From G965240465 sp965249525 (GTDB taxonomy: Bacteria > SAR324 > JACQKK01): DNA of 64,000 nucleotides. Made by a program: the position numbers and the translations under genes. The DNA is taken from contig OZ252237.1 in assembly GCA_965249525.1 (NCBI GenBank), forward strand, positions 1,240,001 through 1,304,000, read 5' to 3'. The notes beneath the pieces were generated by a model that was given only the letters and a program-made list of their open reading frames with translations, had not been told where the DNA came from and searched no databases. Positions 16,832-24,369 of this stretch are shown here, one piece after another (within the stretch, counting starts at the first letter, position 1; each line of letters begins with the position of its first letter).

Positions 16832-18139
16832 ATGAAAACTCTACAATCATCATATACTGTACCGGGCGTCTTTGTCTTGCTGTTATCGGCTGTGCTGCTA
16901 AGCCTTGCCAGCTGCGGCGGCGGTGGCGGTAGCAACGGTGGCGGCAGCCCTGCCATAACAGTTAGTGCTATCTCAGCAGGGAGTGAGCACACTTGTGCCA
17001 TCCTCAGCACAGGCGCCGCCAAATGCTGGGGAGAGAACTTCAACGGCCAGCTGGGTGACGACAGCACCGATGACAGCAATCTTCCTGCGGCTGTGGTGCA
17101 AACCCCTGCCGATACTTCTGACTCTGATAAGCATACCTCTGCCGTTCTGCTGGACAGCGGGGTCACTGCCATCTCAGCAGGGGGGGGTCACACTTGTGCC
17201 ATTCATAATGGCGCCGCCAAGTGCTGGGGAAACAACGGACAGGGACGGCTGGGCGACGGCAGCGATACTGAAAGCAATATTCCCGTGGCTGTCGCAGATC
17301 TGGGCAGCGGGGTCACTGCCATCTCAGCAGGGGGTCAGCACACTTGTGCCGTTCACAATGGCGCCGCCCAGTGCTGGGGTTTAAACCGACTTGGTCAGCT
17401 GGGTGACGGCACCGGCATGGAAAGGCTCACACCCACGCAGGTTTCTGAGCTGGGCAGCGGAGTCATTGACATCTCAGCAGGGCAAAATCACACTTGTGCC
17501 ATTCACAATACTGGTACCGAAGATGACCCTGTACTTGCCGCCAAGTGCTGGGGGAGCAATTTCAGTGGCAAGCTGGGCGACGGCAGCGATACTGAAAGCA
17601 ATATTCCCGTGGCTGTCGCAGATCTGGACAGCGATGTCACTGCCATCTCAGCAGGGGCTAACCACACTTGTGCCGTTCATAATGGCGCCGCCAAGTGCTG
17701 GGGGAGCGACAGCAAGGGGAAGCTGGGCAACGGCAGTAGTAAAACCCGCAATCAAACCGAACCCATGCTTGTGGGAGAAACTGGCAGCGAGCTAAGCAGC
17801 GGAGTCTCTGCCATCTCAGCAGGGAATCTTCACACTTGTGCCGTTCAAAATACTAAAGCCTGGTGCTGGGGTGATAACAGCATGGGTCAGCTGGGTGTAA
17901 ACATTGCTATAACTGCAGCGGAAAGCCATAGACCCGTGGCTGTGGAAACCACCCTTGACGGCAAAATGAAGCTAAGCGGGGTCACTGCCATCTCAGCAGG
18001 GTTGGAGCACACTTGTGCGCTGCTTGCCACTGGCGTTGTCCAATGCTGGGGGAGTAACGTCCAGGGACAGCTGGGGGTTGGTGCACTTCCAGATGGTGAT
18101 GCCACAACCCTCACGCCCCAAACCCTGAGCTTTAAGTAA
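16832..18139 (+). CDS. RCC1 seven-bladed propeller lipoprotein D
   Basis: 435 residues; ATG with AAGGAG upstream. Signal peptide as in the other paralogues, and the shortest glycine run after the lipobox (five, then SNGGG). Seven blades. The first 110 or so codons are almost identical to B, including the ENFNGQLGDDSTDDSNLPAA block. Two blades share the repeated segment GDGSDTESNIPVAVADL, showing internal duplication. The end is TLSFK. The gene lies just upstream of dapD, and the intergenic region between them carries both its terminator and a further copy of the cassette promoter. Confidence 0.9.
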   Translation: MKTLQSSYTVPGVFVLLLSAVLLSLASCGGGGGSNGGGSPAITVSAISAGSEHTCAILSTGAAKCWGENFNGQLGDDSTDDSNLPAAVVQTPADTSDSDKHTSAVLLDSGVTAISAGGGHTCAIHNGAAKCWGNNGQGRLGDGSDTESNIPVAVADLGSGVTAISAGGQHTCAVHNGAAQCWGLNRLGQLGDGTGMERLTPTQVSELGSGVIDISAGQNHTCAIHNTGTEDDPVLAAKCWGSNFSGKLGDGSDTESNIPVAVADLDSDVTAISAGANHTCAVHNGAAKCWGSDSKGKLGNGSSKTRNQTEPMLVGETGSELSSGVSAISAGNLHTCAVQNTKAWCWGDNSMGQLGVNIAITAAESHRPVAVETTLDGKMKLSGVTAISAGLEHTCALLATGVVQCWGSNVQGQLGVGALPDGDATTLTPQTLSFK

Positions 18140-18159
18140 CAACCCGCCCAACTAGCATC

Positions 18160-18195
18160 AAGGCTGCTGTCTGTAACCAGGCAGCAGCCTTTTTT
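18160..18195 (+). terminator. Rho-independent terminator of cassette D
   Basis: AAGGCTGCTG / CAGCAGCCTT hairpin with T6; isolates the RCC1 gene from dapD. Confidence 0.92.
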
Positions 18196-18227
18196 GCAGC
18201 GTCCTGACTGCCAAAAAATGAATATCT

Positions 18228-18242
18228 ATGCTATAATAGCAT
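18228..18242 (+). promoter_or_regulatory. RCC1-type palindromic promoter placed upstream of dapD
   Basis: Perfect ATGCTATAATAGCAT with TATAAT at 18232-18237, followed by the usual cassette leader up to about 18282. There the sequence switches to dapD-specific DNA 30 bp before the start codon. The 15-bp leader repeats and the cassette Shine-Dalgarno are absent. dapD is probably transcribed from this captured promoter. Confidence 0.7.
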
Positions 18243-18312
18243 TTAGCACAAAGCAAGTGAATTTATTATAAACTGGTTTTGGGTATTCTCCATTTGTTCG
18301 GCTGGCATCCCT

Positions 18313-19446
18313 ATGACCCCTGCCTTTGTTGACCACCTCCAGCAGCTTATTTTACTGCGCATACATTCGCAGCCAAACACCCTCGCTGTGGTGCCCAGAC
18401 TGCCCCCAGAGTCGTTGTTCGCTGCCCTGCTGCCACTGTTGGCAGCCCCGTTGGCAGCCCCGCCTGCCAGCAGCAGCCATGACTCCCCCGTGCTGTGTCG
18501 TCTGGACTCCTCAAAGCTGAACAGTCTGCCTGCGGCGCAATTACGCACATTAGAAGCGCATGAGGGAATAGCTGCCTTGCTGGCATCAAAGGCGCAATGG
18601 GAACAGGTGCAAGTGGAGGTGGTGCGTTCAAAGCGCGCGGGGCTGCTGGAGAGACTGAGTCAGCGACAAGGTGATGCAGCAGACACCCAAGCATTAATTG
18701 AATTGATGGACAGCGGTCAGGTGCGCTGTGCAGAGAAAGTGCGGGGAGTATGGCAGCCGCAGGCTTGGGTGATTCAGGGGGTGTTGAATTATTTTGCCAC
18801 CCATGAAATGCAAGTGATGGAACGTGCAGGCTGGGACAAGATTCCCTTAAAGACTCAAGGTTGGGATGCAGCCCGCTTTGCAGCTGGGGGGGTGCGGTAT
18901 GCCCCTGGTGCGGTGGTGCGCAAGGGTGCCTGGCTGGGGGCGGGTACGGTGGTGATGAGTCATACATTTGTGAATATAGGTGCTTGGGTGGGGGGCGAGG
19001 GGGTGATGCTGGACACAGGCTCGCGGGTGGCTTCTGCTGCCCAGGTGGGCAAGGGAGTAAAGCTGGGGGCTGGCAGTGGCTTGGAAGGTGTGTTGGAACC
19101 GGCTGGTCGTATGCCTACAATTGTAGAAGACCAGGTGCGCATTGGGGCGATGTGTGAAGCTGCAGGCATTATTGAGGAAGGTGCGGTGCTGGCCAGCGGT
19201 GTGGTGATGGCTTCTGGCAAGAAAATATATGACGAAGCCACAGGCAAGCTCATTCCTCCCCTGCCCCTAACAGTGGAGGGCGTGACCTACCAGCTGCCAG
19301 TGATTCCAGCCTGGCGCTTGGCTGTGGGCGGGGCCTTGGTATCCAACAACACCGCTACCGATGCGGTGATTCTCAAACCTGGCGATTTGCGAGAACGTGG
19401 TACCCTGCGCCATTTTGAGCGTCAAGGTCTGCTGTACAGCCGATAA
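18313..19446 (+). CDS. dapD: 2,3,4,5-tetrahydropyridine-2,6-dicarboxylate N-succinyltransferase DapD
   Basis: 377 residues, the long DapD type. It succinylates tetrahydrodipicolinate with succinyl-CoA in the lysine and meso-diaminopimelate pathway, so it feeds MurE and MurF. The N-terminal half is helical and poorly conserved. The C-terminal half is a left-handed beta-helix of hexapeptide repeats: RYAPGAVVRKGAWLGAGTVV, VNIGAWVGGEGVMLDTGSRV, LEGVLEPAGRMPTIVEDQVR and EEGAVLASGVVM. No convincing Shine-Dalgarno precedes ATG 18313. The gene is embedded between RCC1 cassettes and preceded by a cassette promoter. Its own terminator follows at 19473-19501. Confidence 0.9.
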   Translation: MTPAFVDHLQQLILLRIHSQPNTLAVVPRLPPESLFAALLPLLAAPLAAPPASSSHDSPVLCRLDSSKLNSLPAAQLRTLEAHEGIAALLASKAQWEQVQVEVVRSKRAGLLERLSQRQGDAADTQALIELMDSGQVRCAEKVRGVWQPQAWVIQGVLNYFATHEMQVMERAGWDKIPLKTQGWDAARFAAGGVRYAPGAVVRKGAWLGAGTVVMSHTFVNIGAWVGGEGVMLDTGSRVASAAQVGKGVKLGAGSGLEGVLEPAGRMPTIVEDQVRIGAMCEAAGIIEEGAVLASGVVMASGKKIYDEATGKLIPPLPLTVEGVTYQLPVIPAWRLAVGGALVSNNTATDAVILKPGDLRERGTLRHFERQGLLYSR

Positions 19447-19472
19447 AACACCATTTAAGCATGTGGGGAAAT

Positions 19473-19501
19473 CCTCTGCTGGAAATCGCAGGGGTTTTTT
19501 T
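19473..19501 (+). terminator. Rho-independent terminator of dapD
   Basis: CCTCTGC / GCAGGGG stem (7 bp, one G-T pair), 8-nt loop, then seven T. It starts 26 bp after the stop. Confidence 0.8.
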
Positions 19502-19537
19502 ATGCAATTCTTATTTATGATTCTTATGAAATATTAC

Positions 19538-19591
19538 TTGACAATAGGCAAGAATTTGACACAATGGAACTGAGAATAATAATCATTATTG
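19538..19591 (+). promoter_or_regulatory. Promoter with overlapping Fur-like box
   Basis: Two TTGACA hexamers (19538-19543, 19556-19561); the second has AATAAT at 19578-19583 as -10 with a 16-bp spacer. The -10 overlaps GAGAATAATAATCATTATTG (19572-19591), which resembles the Fur consensus of inverted GATAAT/ATTATC units. Metal-dependent repression is inferred; MntR is an alternative regulator. Confidence 0.6.
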
Positions 19592-19628
19592 TTTATCGGG
19601 TCATGGTTGATGGTGAGGTAAGAGTTTT

Positions 19629-20870
19629 ATGACGGAATTGGTAATCAAAGTTCACACCCGATTGCTAAAATTGTTGGAGTTGCTGGAGGGTGAGGGGGCG
19701 CAAACTGTATTAAAGCCCAAAAACTGGCGGCGCTGGATATTTTATGGGTCCCTATCCGCTTTGTTGCTGCATCCAGAGACTCGCAGGTTGTTGTTGGAAG
19801 TGCTGCGCAACACCTATTTGACGGTGGTGGTGTTTGTGGCAGCCACCTTGGCGATATTTTATTTTCTGGAGGATTGGTTTCGGGTGGATGTGGCGGCGTT
19901 GTTGCAGCGTCATCGTCGCATTCAGCCGATGATTGCTGCCTTAGTGGGGGCTTTGCCTGGATGCGGGGGGGCGATTATGGTGGTGACACAGTATGTGAAG
20001 GGGGGCATCAGTTTTGGGGCATTGATTGCGGTGTTGACTGCAACCATGGGAGATGCGGCGTTCTTGCTTTTGGCACGCAAGCCCTTGGTGGCATTGGGAT
20101 TATTTGCTGTCGGTGCTTTGGTGGGGACTGTTACAGGGATGGTGGTGGATGCCATTCATGGACCTGATTTTCTGCGCAGCAAGAATGTGCCGCAGCACAT
20201 CAGTACACAGCGGGATTTGTTGGCGCCGCAGCCCTTATTTGGTTTTGCTTGGTTGTTGGCATTGCTTCCTGGGTTGGTGTTGGGCTTGGCGGATGCGTTT
20301 CAGTTAAATCTTGACGGCTTGCTGGGATTTAGTGAAGGATTTTGGCTGCCTTCTATGGTGGTAGGAGTGGCAGGAGGCACTTTAAGCATGCTGATGTGGG
20401 ATTTGCTGCCTTATCGCCAGCCTCCTGTGAAGCCCAAGGGTTGTCGGGTGGAACGAAAAGACATGTTCCGCTGGCAGTATGGTTCTACCATTAGCCGCAT
20501 TGTGAATGACACCAACTTTGTTACCAAGTGGGTGGTGATGGCATTTTTGTTTTATGAGTTGTTGTTATTCTTTAGCGGGGTGGAGTTGGGGAATGTGTTT
20601 CGTTTGTGGGCGCCGTTGGTGCCGCTGGTTGCAGTGCTGATGGGCTTTATCCCTGGTTGTGGACCACAGGTGTTGGTAACAGCCCTGTATGTGGATGGCT
20701 TCATTCCGTTTTCTGCCCAGCTGGGCAATGCAATTAGCAATGATGGAGATGCCCTCTTCCCTGCTATTGCCATAGCCCCCAAGGCTTCTATTGTGGCCAC
20801 CTTGTATAGTGCTATTCCTGCGGTGCTGATGTCATACGGTTGGTATTGGCTGTTTGAAAGGGGGGGATAG
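19629..20870 (+). CDS. Putative metal exporter/permease (ArsP_2, putative manganese transporter family)
   Basis: 413 residues, roughly ten membrane segments. Two internal half-repeats each carry a PGCG signature: ALVGALPGCGGAIMVVTQYV with TATMGDAAFLLLAR, and GFIPGCGPQVLVTALYVDGF with NAISNDGDALFPAIAI. This duplicated arrangement is typical of the ArsP_2 family, annotated as ten-helix heavy-metal or manganese transporters; the substrate is not proven. The Fur-like box in its promoter supports a metal role. The last codons merge with an RCC1 fragment: the TAG stop is read from DNA that in another frame encodes GDSHTCA, so the extreme C-terminus (ERGG) may have been replaced by the junction. Confidence 0.75.
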   Translation: MTELVIKVHTRLLKLLELLEGEGAQTVLKPKNWRRWIFYGSLSALLLHPETRRLLLEVLRNTYLTVVVFVAATLAIFYFLEDWFRVDVAALLQRHRRIQPMIAALVGALPGCGGAIMVVTQYVKGGISFGALIAVLTATMGDAAFLLLARKPLVALGLFAVGALVGTVTGMVVDAIHGPDFLRSKNVPQHISTQRDLLAPQPLFGFAWLLALLPGLVLGLADAFQLNLDGLLGFSEGFWLPSMVVGVAGGTLSMLMWDLLPYRQPPVKPKGCRVERKDMFRWQYGSTISRIVNDTNFVTKWVVMAFLFYELLLFFSGVELGNVFRLWAPLVPLVAVLMGFIPGCGPQVLVTALYVDGFIPFSAQLGNAISNDGDALFPAIAIAPKASIVATLYSAIPAVLMSYGWYWLFERGG

Positions 20871-20985
20871 CCACACTTGTGCCCTTCACAATGGCGCCGC
20901 CAAGTGCTGGGGGCGCAACTTAGGCAGGCGGGGCGACGGCAGCACCCATACCAGCAACAACCCCAAAACCGTGTTGTTTGAATAA
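20863..20985 (+). pseudogene. RCC1 gene remnant (last blade only)
   Basis: Out of frame with the permease, the sequence reads GDSHTCALHNGAAKCWG, then GDGSTHTSNN and ends TVLFE-stop. This is the final blade of an RCC1 protein; the TVLFE end matches the CARDB-type gene at 25933-28275. No start or signal peptide is present. Downstream are a GC-rich imperfect hairpin (about 21010-21032) and the right half of a cassette terminator (21047-21060). Confidence 0.85.
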
Positions 20986-21091
20986 GCCGTGGCGGGCTAC
21001 TTATACAGCTGCGGGGGGCGGTTCCCCCTGCATCACACCGCCCTGGCAGCAGCCTTTTTTGCAGCGTCCTGACTGCCAAAAAATGAATATT

Positions 21092-21106
21092 ATGCTATAA
21101 TAACAT
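21092..21106 (+). promoter_or_regulatory. Palindromic -10 region of cassette E (one mismatch)
   Basis: ATGCTATAATAACAT: same element with one base changed in the right arm; TATAAT at 21096-21101. Confidence 0.65.
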
Positions 21107-21227
21107 TTAGCACAAAGCAAGTGAATTGATTATAAACTGGCTTTTGGTGCAAACCCAGGCTATCTTGTAAGAGGCTATCTTGTAAGCTCGTGAGGCATAC
21201 TATATTCACACTTCTAAGGAGGAGATT

Positions 21228-22634
21228 ATGAAAACTCTACAATCATCATATACTGTGCCGAGCGTGTTTGTCTTGCTGTTATCGGCTGTGCTGCTAAGCC
21301 TTGCCAGCTGCGGCGGGGGTGGAGGCGGCGGCGGTGGCAGCAGCAACGGCGGCAGCAGCGCTGCCATAAAAGTTAGTGCTATCTCAGCAGGGAATAGCCA
21401 CACTTGTGCCATCCTCAGCACAGGCGCCGCCCAGTGCTGGGGAAATAACGCCACCGGCCAGCTGGGCAACAACAGCACCGCTGAGAGCAATCTTCCTGTG
21501 GCTGTGGTGCAAACCCCTGCCGATACTTCTGACTCTGATAAGCATACCTCTGCCGTTCTGCTGGACAGCGGGGTCGATAAAATCTCAGCAGGGAGTGAGC
21601 ACACTTGTGCCGTCCTCAGCACAGGCGCCGCCCAGTGCTGGGGGAGTAACGTGAATGGACGGCTGGGCAACAGTGATACCGATGACAGCAGTACTCCCAT
21701 GGATGTCACAGGGCTGAACAGCGAGGTCACTGCCATCTCAGCAGGGGGGCAGCACACTTGTGCCATTCATGGTGGCGCCGCCTTCTGCTGGGGGAACATG
21801 AGCGATGGACGGCTGGGTAACAACATGAATCCCGCGGCTAGTGCTACGATTAAGCATAGCGATGTTCCTGTGGCTGTGCTGCTAACCGCTGAAACCACTA
21901 CCACCAGTGGCGGCACCTCCACCACCACCGCTGCCACATTCATGGAGGGCGATGTGGATGCCATCATCTCAGCAGGGACTTTTCACACTTGCGCCGTTCA
22001 CCTGGAAACAGCCTACTGCTGGGGGGCCGATGGCCATGGACGGCTGGGCAACGGCGCTGATATTACCGACAATCAAGGCCTACCCACGCTTGTGGATGTG
22101 AGCGCGCTGGAGAGCGGAGTCATGATTAACATCTCAGCAGGGCTTCAGCACACTTGTGCCATTCACAGGACTACTGCTGGCGGTGTTAATAAGGATGCCG
22201 CCTACTGCTGGGGGAGCAACAGCCATGGTCAGCTGGGCAACGGTGCTACTAGCGGCGAGCAAAATGCACCCGTGCCAGTTGGCGGCGAGCTAGGCGATCT
22301 GGTCACTGACATCTCAGCAGGGGGGGTTCACACTTGTGCCATTCAAGATGGCAAAGCCTGGTGCTGGGGTAATAACAACCTGGGTCAGCTGGGCAGAGTG
22401 CTTGGTGTATCTCCAATGGTAAGCGGTACACCCGAGGCTGTGGCAACCACCGATGGCGGCAAACAGCTAAGCGGGGTCAATAAAATCTCAGCAGGGAACA
22501 CTCACACTTGTGCGCTGCTTAACACTGGTGTTGTCCAATGCTGGGGGAGTAACGGACAGGGACGGCTGGGGGTTGGCGCGCTTGAAGGTGGTGATGCCAC
22601 AACCTTCACGCCCCAAACCCTGAGCTTTAAGTAA
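21228..22634 (+). CDS. RCC1 seven-bladed propeller lipoprotein E
   Basis: 468 residues; ATG with AAGGAGGAG upstream. Signal peptide, LASC lipobox, ten glycines and an SSNGG linker. Seven blades. The Thr-rich insert TAETTTTSGGTSTTTA between blades 3 and 4 matches A, blade 1 matches F, and the blade 5-6 block (NGATSGEQNAPVPVGGELGDL) matches B. The end is TLSFK. This pattern of shared blocks in different combinations is what gene conversion among paralogues would produce. It has its own promoter and terminator. Confidence 0.9.
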   Translation: MKTLQSSYTVPSVFVLLLSAVLLSLASCGGGGGGGGGSSNGGSSAAIKVSAISAGNSHTCAILSTGAAQCWGNNATGQLGNNSTAESNLPVAVVQTPADTSDSDKHTSAVLLDSGVDKISAGSEHTCAVLSTGAAQCWGSNVNGRLGNSDTDDSSTPMDVTGLNSEVTAISAGGQHTCAIHGGAAFCWGNMSDGRLGNNMNPAASATIKHSDVPVAVLLTAETTTTSGGTSTTTAATFMEGDVDAIISAGTFHTCAVHLETAYCWGADGHGRLGNGADITDNQGLPTLVDVSALESGVMINISAGLQHTCAIHRTTAGGVNKDAAYCWGSNSHGQLGNGATSGEQNAPVPVGGELGDLVTDISAGGVHTCAIQDGKAWCWGNNNLGQLGRVLGVSPMVSGTPEAVATTDGGKQLSGVNKISAGNTHTCALLNTGVVQCWGSNGQGRLGVGALEGGDATTFTPQTLSFK

Positions 22635-22654
22635 CAACCCTTCCCGCCACCACC

Positions 22655-22690
22655 AAGGCTGCTGTCTGTAACCAGGCAGCAGCCTTTTTT
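22655..22690 (+). terminator. Rho-independent terminator of cassette E
   Basis: AAGGCTGCTG / CAGCAGCCTT hairpin with T6. The spacer before it differs from the other cassettes (CTTCCCGCCACCACC). Confidence 0.92.
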
Positions 22691-22722
22691 GCAGCGTCCT
22701 GACTGCCAAAAAATGAATATCT

Positions 22723-22737
22723 ATGCTATAATAGCAT
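22723..22737 (+). promoter_or_regulatory. Palindromic -10/operator of cassette F
   Basis: Perfect ATGCTATAATAGCAT, TATAAT at 22727-22732. Confidence 0.7.
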
Positions 22738-22858
22738 TTAGCACAAAGCAAGTGAATTGATTATAAACTGGCTTTTGGTGCAAACCCAGGCTATCTTGTA
22801 AGAGGCTATCTTGTAAGCTCGTGAGGCAACCTATATTCACACTTCTAAGGAGGAGATT

Positions 22859-24220
22859 ATGAAAACTCTACAATCATCATATACTGTGCCGGGCCTGTTT
22901 GTCTTGCTGTTATCGGCTGTGCTGCTAAGCCTTGCCAGCTGCGGCGGCGGAGGCGGCGGCGGTGGCAGCAGCAACGGCGGCGGCAGCGCTGCCATAAAAG
23001 TTAGTGCTATCTCAGCAGGGAATAGCCACACTTGTGCCATCCTCAGCACAGGCGCCGCCCAGTGCTGGGGAAATAACGCCACCGGCCAGCTGGGCAACAA
23101 CAGCACCGCTGAGAGCAATCTTCCTGTGGCTGTGGTGCAAACCCCTGCCGATACTTCTGACTCTGATAAGCATACCTCTGCCGTTCTGCTGGACAGCGGG
23201 GTCACTGCCATCTCAGCAAGGGGTCTTCATACTTGTGCCATTCATAATGGTGCCGCCAAGTGCTGGGGGTTCAACGGCAATGGACGGCTGGGTACCGCCT
23301 CCAGCACTGACACCAAGATTCCCCATCAGGTTTTAGGAGAGCTGGACAGCGATGCCACTACCAGTGCCATCTCAGCAGGGGGGCAGCACACTTGTGCCAT
23401 TCATGGTGGCGCCGCCTTCTGCTGGGGGAACATGCTCAGTGGACGGCTGGGTAACAACATGGTTGCCGATGCGTTTAGCGATTTTCCTGTGGCTGTGCTG
23501 CTAAAAGCTGCAGTTACCACCGACCCCACCGAACCTGCCAAATTCATGGACGGCGATGTGGATGCCATCATCTCAGCAGGGGAGTCTTACACTTGTGCCG
23601 TTCACCTGGAAAAAGCCTACTGCTGGGGGTACAACGGCAGTGGACAGCTGGGCAACGACACTACCGACAATAAAAGCCTAGCCACGCTTGTGAGCGTGGA
23701 CAGCGGAGTCATGATTAACATCTCAGCAGGGCTTCAGCACACTTGTGCCATTCACAGGACTACTGCTGGCGGTGTTAATAAGGATGCCGCCTACTGCTGG
23801 GGGAGCAACAGCCATGGTCAGCTGGGCAACGGTGTTACTAGAGGCAATCAAAGTGCACCCGTGGAAGTTGGCGGCGAGCTAGGCGATCTGGTCACTGACA
23901 TCTCAGCAGGGGCTTCTCACACTTGTGCCGTTCAAGATGGCAAAGCCTGGTGCTGGGGTAATAACAGCCAGGGTCAGCTGGGCAGAGTGCTTGGTGTATC
24001 TCCAATGGTAAGCGCTACACCCGTGGCTGTGGACCCCAGCGGTGACGGCAGAGGCCAGCTAAGCGGGGTCAATAAAATCTCAGCAGGGCAATTTCACACT
24101 TGTGCGCTGCTTAACACTGGCGTTGTCCAATGCTGGGGGGGTAACGGCAATGGACAGCTGGGGGTTGGCAGCAAGCCTGCTGGCTCAACCTCCACGCCCC
24201 AAACCGTGCGTGAACCCTAA
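22859..24220 (+). CDS. RCC1 seven-bladed propeller lipoprotein F
   Basis: 453 residues; ATG with AAGGAGGAG upstream. The first 115 codons are nearly identical to E. Seven blades; blade 4 begins SYTCAV rather than HTCAV, and blade 2 is introduced by ISARG in place of ISAGG. The end is TVREP as in C. Only the left arm of the cassette terminator (24252-24261) follows; the right arm and T-tract are missing, so transcripts may run on toward thiO. Confidence 0.9.
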   Translation: MKTLQSSYTVPGLFVLLLSAVLLSLASCGGGGGGGGSSNGGGSAAIKVSAISAGNSHTCAILSTGAAQCWGNNATGQLGNNSTAESNLPVAVVQTPADTSDSDKHTSAVLLDSGVTAISARGLHTCAIHNGAAKCWGFNGNGRLGTASSTDTKIPHQVLGELDSDATTSAISAGGQHTCAIHGGAAFCWGNMLSGRLGNNMVADAFSDFPVAVLLKAAVTTDPTEPAKFMDGDVDAIISAGESYTCAVHLEKAYCWGYNGSGQLGNDTTDNKSLATLVSVDSGVMINISAGLQHTCAIHRTTAGGVNKDAAYCWGSNSHGQLGNGVTRGNQSAPVEVGGELGDLVTDISAGASHTCAVQDGKAWCWGNNSQGQLGRVLGVSPMVSATPVAVDPSGDGRGQLSGVNKISAGQFHTCALLNTGVVQCWGGNGNGQLGVGSKPAGSTSTPQTVREP

Positions 24221-24251
24221 GCTTTGAGTAACAACCCGCCTAACTAGCATC

Positions 24252-24261
24252 AAGGCTGCTG
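24252..24261 (+). other. Left half of an RCC1-cassette terminator (right boundary of the array)
   Basis: AAGGCTGCTG is followed by unrelated sequence (ATTGCTGGTGC) where the loop, 3' arm and T-tract should be. It complements the lone right half at 11784-11800. Confidence 0.7.
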
Positions 24262-24369
24262 ATTGCTGGTGCATTCTAACTGCTTCAGAGGGAGGGGGTG
24301 TTGTTTTTGTGATAGCATGATGCCATGAATATCTGGGGGAGGAAGGGGGTGGGTGTTGGTTGATAAGCG

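Noticed and set aside
12010..24220. Diversity-generating retroelement acting on RCC1 or lectin-like DUF1554 genes
   Set aside because: No reverse transcriptase, no template repeat and no adenine-biased variation was seen; block exchange explains the patterns better.
11784..24261. Integron-type cassette array
   Set aside because: Each cassette has its own promoter and terminator, there is no integrase or attC-like imperfect palindrome apart from the terminator, and dapD lies within the array.
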